Source: Paenibacillus rhizovicinus
GTDB taxonomy: Bacteria; Bacillota; Bacilli; Paenibacillales; Paenibacillaceae
NCBI RefSeq assembly: GCF_010365285.1
Contig: NZ_CP048286.1
Location: 4,993,501-5,057,500, forward strand
Length of the DNA stretch: 64,000 nucleotides
Direction: 5' to 3'
The position numbers and the translations under genes were made by a program. Below, in pieces: positions 60,087 to 64,000 of this stretch; position 1 is the stretch's first letter; each line of letters starts with the position of its first letter. The notes beneath the pieces are model-generated. The model was given only the letters and a program-made list of their open reading frames with translations, ran no database searches and was not told the DNA's origin.

Positions 60087-62216
60087 ATGTCGATAAACCG
60101 GGCGGAAAAAATAACGATGGGGACCGCTTTCGCCGCCATTCTAAGCTTTGTTCTTCTGCGGATCTTCCATCACGAGCTGTACGGGGCGATTCCGAAGAAA
60201 CCCTTCCTGTTCCTCCATTCCGGCATGGAACTGCTGGGCTTTGCCGTGAGCTTTACGATGCTTGTATTAGGCTGGATGTTCTTCGTTAAATCCTTGTCAA
60301 AGCATCGCTTGTATACGGCAGCGCTGTTCGGAGCAGTGGGCTTGTTTGATCTGCTGCACGAATTGACACTGGAAGGAATGCCGTTCTACCGGCTCATCGG
60401 AGCCATGCCCATGACGCTTCTGTTTACGTTAACGGCGCAATTGGCGGGCTCCATAGGGGTGTTCATTATTTTCCGCGTCAACGATGAACAGGTACCCGCC
60501 GGCAGACGGCTCCCGGCGTTTATGTCAGCGTTCGTTCTTGCCGGCGCGCTGTCCGTGCTGATTTACAAGCTGACGCCGAATGTGGTGCCGCTGTTCGATA
60601 CCGTAGCGCATGTGAAGCAGCTGCGATTTGCATCGGAGTCCATCATCGCATTCGCGTATATCGGCACGATTTTCATGGTGTTGTACCGCAACAGGAACGA
60701 GCGGCCGCAGGCGATGCTTACGATCGTGCAATCGATGGTGTTCTTCCTGTTGTCGGATCTGCAATTCATGCTCAGCGTCTATGCGCATAACAGCGATATG
60801 CTGATCGGCCATGCGTATAAGCTGGCAGGTTACTACTTCTTAATGAAGGGCATCTATTACGTCACGATCGAGGAGCCGTTCCAGCAGTACAAACGGACGG
60901 AATCCCGCATCAACTTCCTTGCGTACCACGATGAGCTTACCGGGTTGTCCAACCGCCGACTGCTGAAGGAGCAGCTGAACGAGGAACTGAAGCTCGCCCA
61001 GCTGAGCAACGGCCGCATCGCCGTATTTCTGCTCGACATCGATCGCTTCAAGACGATCAACGATGCGCTCGGGCACTCGTTCGGCGACCGGATGCTGCAA
61101 GCCGTCTCCGAACGGCTTCGCCTGGCGGCGGGCAATACGAATCGCGTTTACCGGATGGGCGGTGACGAATTCGTAATGCTCATGCCGAATTTGGAGGCGG
61201 AAGCGGACGCGGCCCAGGTGGAGAAACAGGCGAAATCGATCATGGGCTTATTCGACGCTCCGTTCGTTCTGGATGAAGCGGAGTATCATATTACGATCAG
61301 CCTCGGGGTATCGTTCTACCCGCAGGACGGGGACAGCGTCGAAGTCTTGCTTAAGAACGCGGATACGGCCTTGTATTCGGCCAAAGCACATCGCAACGAG
61401 TATTCCAGCTACGAGCCCGAGATGAACCGCAAAGCGCATGATCGGCTGCGGCTGGAGAGCGATCTGCGGCGGGCGATCGACGAGGAACAGTTCGCGCTCG
61501 CTTATCAGCCGCTCGTCAATTTAAACAGCGGCAAAGTGGTCGGCGTGGAAGCGCTGGTGCGCTGGCATCACCCGAAGCGCGGCTTGCTCCCGCCGAGCGA
61601 GTTTATTCCGCTCACGGAGGAGAACGGACTGATCCTGCAGCTGGGGGAATGGGTGCTGGGCGCTGCCTGCAGGCAAAATAAGCTGTGGCAGGATTCCGGA
61701 CTTCCGCCGATGATGATGTCGGTCAATCTGTCCATGCGTCAGTTCAGGCAGCATCAGCTGGCAGACCGGATCAAAGCGATTTTGGAGCAGTCAGGCATGC
61801 CGCCGAAATATTTGGAGCTGGAAATAACGGAAAGCATGACGAGCGACGTGGAGTTTGCCGCTGACACGCTGTCGAGCTTGAAGGAGCTTGGCGTGCAAAT
61901 CAGCATCGACGATTTCGGAACGGGCTATAGCTCGCTCAGCTCGCTCAAGCGTTTCCCGATCGATAAGCTGAAGATCGACCGCTGCTTCGTGAACGACGTG
62001 ACCAAAGGCGGCAGCGATGCCGCGATCGTCTCGACCATTACGACGATGGCGAAGAACCTGAAGCTGAAAGTGACGGCCGAGGGCGTCGAGAACGACGAAC
62101 AGATTCAGTTCCTGCGCGAACGGAATTGCGAAGAAGCGCAAGGCTATTATTTCACGCAGCCGATTCCGGCGAATTTGTTCGAGAATTGGTTCCGGCATCG
62201 CAGCCAAACCGCGTAA
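60087..62216 (+). CDS. Membrane GGDEF-EAL cyclic-di-GMP protein
   Basis: A 709-residue protein. Residues 1-260 hold about seven to eight membrane helices of a MASE3-like sensor ([28 protein letters not shown]). The GGDEF domain follows ([42 protein letters not shown]), then an EAL domain with [41 protein letters not shown] and AEGVE. Both active sites look intact, so it may make and break cyclic-di-GMP in response to a membrane signal. ATG 60087 has GAAGGAGG upstream. Confidence 0.93.
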   Translation: MSINRAEKITMGTAFAAILSFVLLRIFHHELYGAIPKKPFLFLHSGMELLGFAVSFTMLVLGWMFFVKSLSKHRLYTAALFGAVGLFDLLHELTLEGMPFYRLIGAMPMTLLFTLTAQLAGSIGVFIIFRVNDEQVPAGRRLPAFMSAFVLAGALSVLIYKLTPNVVPLFDTVAHVKQLRFASESIIAFAYIGTIFMVLYRNRNERPQAMLTIVQSMVFFLLSDLQFMLSVYAHNSDMLIGHAYKLAGYYFLMKGIYYVTIEEPFQQYKRTESRINFLAYHDELTGLSNRRLLKEQLNEELKLAQLSNGRIAVFLLDIDRFKTINDALGHSFGDRMLQAVSERLRLAAGNTNRVYRMGGDEFVMLMPNLEAEADAAQVEKQAKSIMGLFDAPFVLDEAEYHITISLGVSFYPQDGDSVEVLLKNADTALYSAKAHRNEYSSYEPEMNRKAHDRLRLESDLRRAIDEEQFALAYQPLVNLNSGKVVGVEALVRWHHPKRGLLPPSEFIPLTEENGLILQLGEWVLGAACRQNKLWQDSGLPPMMMSVNLSMRQFRQHQLADRIKAILEQSGMPPKYLELEITESMTSDVEFAADTLSSLKELGVQISIDDFGTGYSSLSSLKRFPIDKLKIDRCFVNDVTKGGSDAAIVSTITTMAKNLKLKVTAEGVENDEQIQFLRERNCEEAQGYYFTQPIPANLFENWFRHRSQTA

Positions 62217-62266
62217 CCGCTGTACCTGATGTTTCACTGGCCTAACGGGAGGAGGCGTCGCCGCCG

Positions 62267-62686
62267 ATGAGCGAGCGAGAACTGTCGGTATTTATATACG
62301 GCACCCTGCTGCCCGGACAAAGCAATCATGATGTCGCGGCTCCGTTCATCCGCCGGATGGAGCCCGGTGTCGTCCGCGGACGGCTTGTCGATTATGGAGC
62401 GTATCCCGCAATGCTGCGCGACGCAGAAACACACGCAGGCAAGATGCGCGTGCGCGGGTTATGGATTACCGTGAATGAGCAAGGTTTGAAGCAGATGGAT
62501 GAGCTGGAACAGTTTTACGGCATCGAAGAGGAGAACGATTACGATCGGGTGTGGGCGGAGGATCTGGAATCGCCTTTAAGGCAGGGCTGGGTGTACGTGT
62601 GGGACCATCCGCGGGGCTGTCCGGCCATAAAGGGGAATTACTGGCCGGATCATCTGGCCCGCAAGGAAGGTCGAAACCAGGCTTAG
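62267..62686 (+). CDS. Gamma-glutamylcyclotransferase-like protein
   Basis: A 139-residue GGCT-fold protein. VFIYGTLLPGQSNH is the family's N-terminal YGTL motif, GRLVDYGAYPAML follows, and the catalytic glutamate lies in MDELEQFYG. Such enzymes release 5-oxoproline from gamma-glutamyl amino acids or peptides. The 5-oxoprolinase genes lie 2 kb upstream. GGGAGGAG precedes the ATG. Confidence 0.85.
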   Translation: MSERELSVFIYGTLLPGQSNHDVAAPFIRRMEPGVVRGRLVDYGAYPAMLRDAETHAGKMRVRGLWITVNEQGLKQMDELEQFYGIEEENDYDRVWAEDLESPLRQGWVYVWDHPRGCPAIKGNYWPDHLARKEGRNQA

Positions 62687-62694
62687 CCCGGCGG

Positions 62695-63438
62695 TCATCT
62701 CCCCATATAGACAACAGGAGTAACCGAAATTTGGAATCGTTCACTGCGCTCAGCGGCGTCATCGTCGCTGAGCGTTTTTGCATTGTTCATCGTATGGATA
62801 ATACCGAACGCAAGCAGCATGAAGGCCATCGTTATGAATACGACCCGTTTGATGAAATGAATGGTCGATGTTCCGTCATCCCGGTGAATCCGCCGATGAC
62901 GGATCGATTGCCGCCAGATGAGTACGACGGGCGACATGAGCACGAACAAGCCGAAGATTAACACTTGTTTGCGCAGTTCCATGCCCAGCGGGAAGACGTT
63001 GATCGCCGCATACAGCAGCGCTTCGATCATCATCACTTGAATCGGCACGACGAGGCCGACTTCGGATGCCGCGCGCCGCTTGGTACGGCTGACGGCGGTT
63101 TCCGTCTCGCGCGGCTGAAGCTTTGCCAGCTGAAGCAGCCGGGGGAGCGAGAAAACGGCGATCGCGGCCGTAGGGACCATAATGAGCGTTAAGAAAAGCA
63201 GGGCCGAGTCAAGAACGAACCAGCTGCGATATGAATACGTCGCGATGAGCATCGTGACCTTCCCGACAGAAATGAGCGACATCGCGCCGAGCAGGGCCAG
63301 CGTCGCGATCGAAGTACGCTGCAGGGATTCCTCCGTCTTGCGAAAAGCAAGACTGCCCGACATGAAGCCGGCGCATAAGGCGAGAAGCAGCAGCAGAACG
63401 GCGAGAGCCGCATTAATGACATAAATTTGTTGGGACAT
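62695..63438 (-). CDS. Membrane protein of unknown function
   Basis: A 247-residue protein with six to seven predicted membrane helices, including INAALAVLLLLLALCAGF at the start and RVVFITMAFMLLAFGIIHT near the end. I do not recognise the family. ATG 63438 follows AAGAGGG by about 8 bases; a GTG at 63459 is in frame but without a site. It is convergent with the cyclotransferase gene, the two stops being eight bases apart. Confidence 0.7.
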   Translation of the reverse strand: MSQQIYVINAALAVLLLLLALCAGFMSGSLAFRKTEESLQRTSIATLALLGAMSLISVGKVTMLIATYSYRSWFVLDSALLFLTLIMVPTAAIAVFSLPRLLQLAKLQPRETETAVSRTKRRAASEVGLVVPIQVMMIEALLYAAINVFPLGMELRKQVLIFGLFVLMSPVVLIWRQSIRHRRIHRDDGTSTIHFIKRVVFITMAFMLLAFGIIHTMNNAKTLSDDDAAERSERFQISVTPVVYMGR

Positions 63439-63597
63439 ATGTAATACCCTCTTTTCCACGTTCTTTCTTCATCAAGTGTACATGGATGTCCGGAAAGCGT
63501 GTTAACGGCCGCAGTCTAGTTTTGATGCTGGACTTAAGTCTTGCGCGGTCGTCCGGCTGAGGCGGGCGGTTATGATTTTCGTTTCCGGAAGCCTGTC
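63439..63597. other. Non-coding gap
   Basis: Upstream region of the membrane protein gene. AT-rich near 63440-63480 where its promoter should lie, but no clear pair of elements was found. Confidence 0.4.
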
Positions 63598-63807
63598 TCA
63601 TGACAGCGCAGGTTCAACGGGCTTACCTTGTGCGGGAGAGGCTGGCTCTTCTCTTAAATAGTCTTCCTCATTCCAATCCAGTTGATGCTCGTGCTGTTGG
63701 TTACGCGCTTTTCTAAGCGTATTGTACCATGAAGGATGCCATTCCTGAAACGGCCTGTCAGTTTCCTGTTCGTTTACATTATGCTCGCATTGCGGCGGAT
63801 GGAACAA
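63598..63807 (-). CDS. Possible small acidic protein
   Basis: A 69-residue reading frame starting at TTG. The sequence (EWHPSWYNTLRKARNQQHEH, then DWNEEDYLREEP) has a balanced composition and aromatic residues that look more like a real protein than a random frame. There is no clear ribosome site and no ATG, so it may be a remnant or simply spurious. Confidence 0.3.
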   Translation of the reverse strand: MFHPPQCEHNVNEQETDRPFQEWHPSWYNTLRKARNQQHEHQLDWNEEDYLREEPASPAQGKPVEPALS

Positions 63808-63825
63808 CGGGTCGCCGCACGCACG

Positions 63826-63867
63826 AAAAAAACCGCCTCCTGCCCTGTAACCGGGCCCGGAAGCGGT
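63826..63867 (-). terminator. Terminator of the ribonucleotide reductase gene
   Basis: ACCGC (63832-63836) pairs with GCGGT (63863-63867), extended by TCC/GGA and GCCC/GGGC, with seven A (63826-63832) forming the T-run on the minus strand. Confidence 0.82.
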
Positions 63868-63882
63868 CTATGAAAGATGGTC

Positions 63883-64000
63883 TTACAGATCGCCCCAGTT
63901 GAGGTTGGACGATTTGCTGTAGTTCGTGACCTTCTGCTCGAAGAAGTCGGTTTTCATGCCGTTCATGTTGCTGAAGCTTTCGACCCATCGCATCGGATGT
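63883..64000 (-). CDS. Ribonucleotide reductase small subunit, C-terminal part
   Basis: Only the last 38 codons lie in the window; the gene continues beyond its right edge. The end reads NMNGMKTDFFEQKVTNYSKS and SNLNWGDL, the flexible C-terminal tail typical of class I small subunits (NrdB/NrdF), through which the radical-bearing subunit docks on the large subunit to make deoxyribonucleotides. A terminator follows. Confidence 0.85.
   Translation of the reverse strand, partial: HPMRWVESFSNMNGMKTDFFEQKVTNYSKSSNLNWGDL

Overview
The window reads as a chromosomal stretch of a spore-forming member of the Bacillota, most likely Paenibacillaceae (Paenibacillus, Cohnella or a close relative). I infer this from the moderately high G+C for a Firmicute, strong AGGAGG ribosome binding sites, a Leu-specific T-box before ilvB, an infC-rpmI-rplT operon with an attenuator leader, a SigI-RsgI pair, LplB/LplC-type sugar permeases next to YesM/YesN-type regulators, and PxpABC. 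No rRNA, tRNA, CRISPR array or insertion sequence was seen.

Layout. 0.3-1.6 kb: a membrane glycosyltransferase. 1.7-3.3 kb: the translation operon infC (AUU start), rpmI and rplT behind a transcription attenuator. 3.4-5.8 kb: an Xaa-Pro peptidase, a glycine-rich protein and a GNAT acetyltransferase. 5.9-15.0 kb: branched-chain amino acid synthesis. A sigma-A promoter and a leucine T-box lead into ilvB-ilvH-ilvC; leuB lies 4 kb further on, separated by a two-component system and a DUF2339-like membrane protein. 15.0-15.8 kb: a 2-Cys peroxiredoxin with a probable PerR box. 15.9-19.1 kb: a small Cys-rich protein, then sigI and its membrane anti-sigma factor rsgI. 19.2-21.1 kb: a degenerate RsbT-like protein coupled to a histidine kinase that begins with an RsbU_N-like domain, the most unusual module here. 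21.2-31.6 kb: mostly single genes (leucyl aminopeptidase, MFS transporter, gluconokinase, lipoprotein, P450, M42 peptidase, membrane and secreted proteins, BAX-inhibitor family protein). 31.7-43.5 kb: sugar catabolism. An SDR and a galactonate-dehydratase-like enzyme come first, then a GH42 beta-galactosidase, two ABC permeases, a binding protein, and a YesM/YesN-type sensor and regulator. There is no ATPase gene, so a shared one encoded elsewhere is implied. 43.6-50.2 kb: HPP-type membrane protein, HD-GYP and EAL cyclic-di-GMP enzymes, thioesterase, fumarase, an orphan DRE-TIM aldolase. 50.3-51.46 kb: a short AT-rich island with a Panacea-domain gene and a small partner gene, a probable PanAT-type toxin-antitoxin pair. 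51.5-55.3 kb: an MmpL/YdfJ-type exporter divergent from a TetR regulator, with candidate operators between. 55.4-57.3 kb: a small unknown gene and a VWA lipoprotein. 57.4-60.0 kb: the 5-oxoprolinase genes pxpB-pxpC-pxpA, with pxpC split by a frameshift. 60.1-64.0 kb: a GGDEF-EAL membrane protein, a gamma-glutamylcyclotransferase-like protein, a membrane protein and the 3' end of a ribonucleotide reductase small-subunit gene.

How the parts connect. The ilv/leu genes respond to uncharged tRNA-Leu. The GH42-permease-sensor block looks like a self-regulated system for taking up and cleaving galactosides. Gamma-glutamylcyclotransferase can release 5-oxoproline, which PxpABC converts to glutamate, so these near neighbours may be linked in function. 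All assignments come from reading motifs by eye and from memory of the families; no database search was run.
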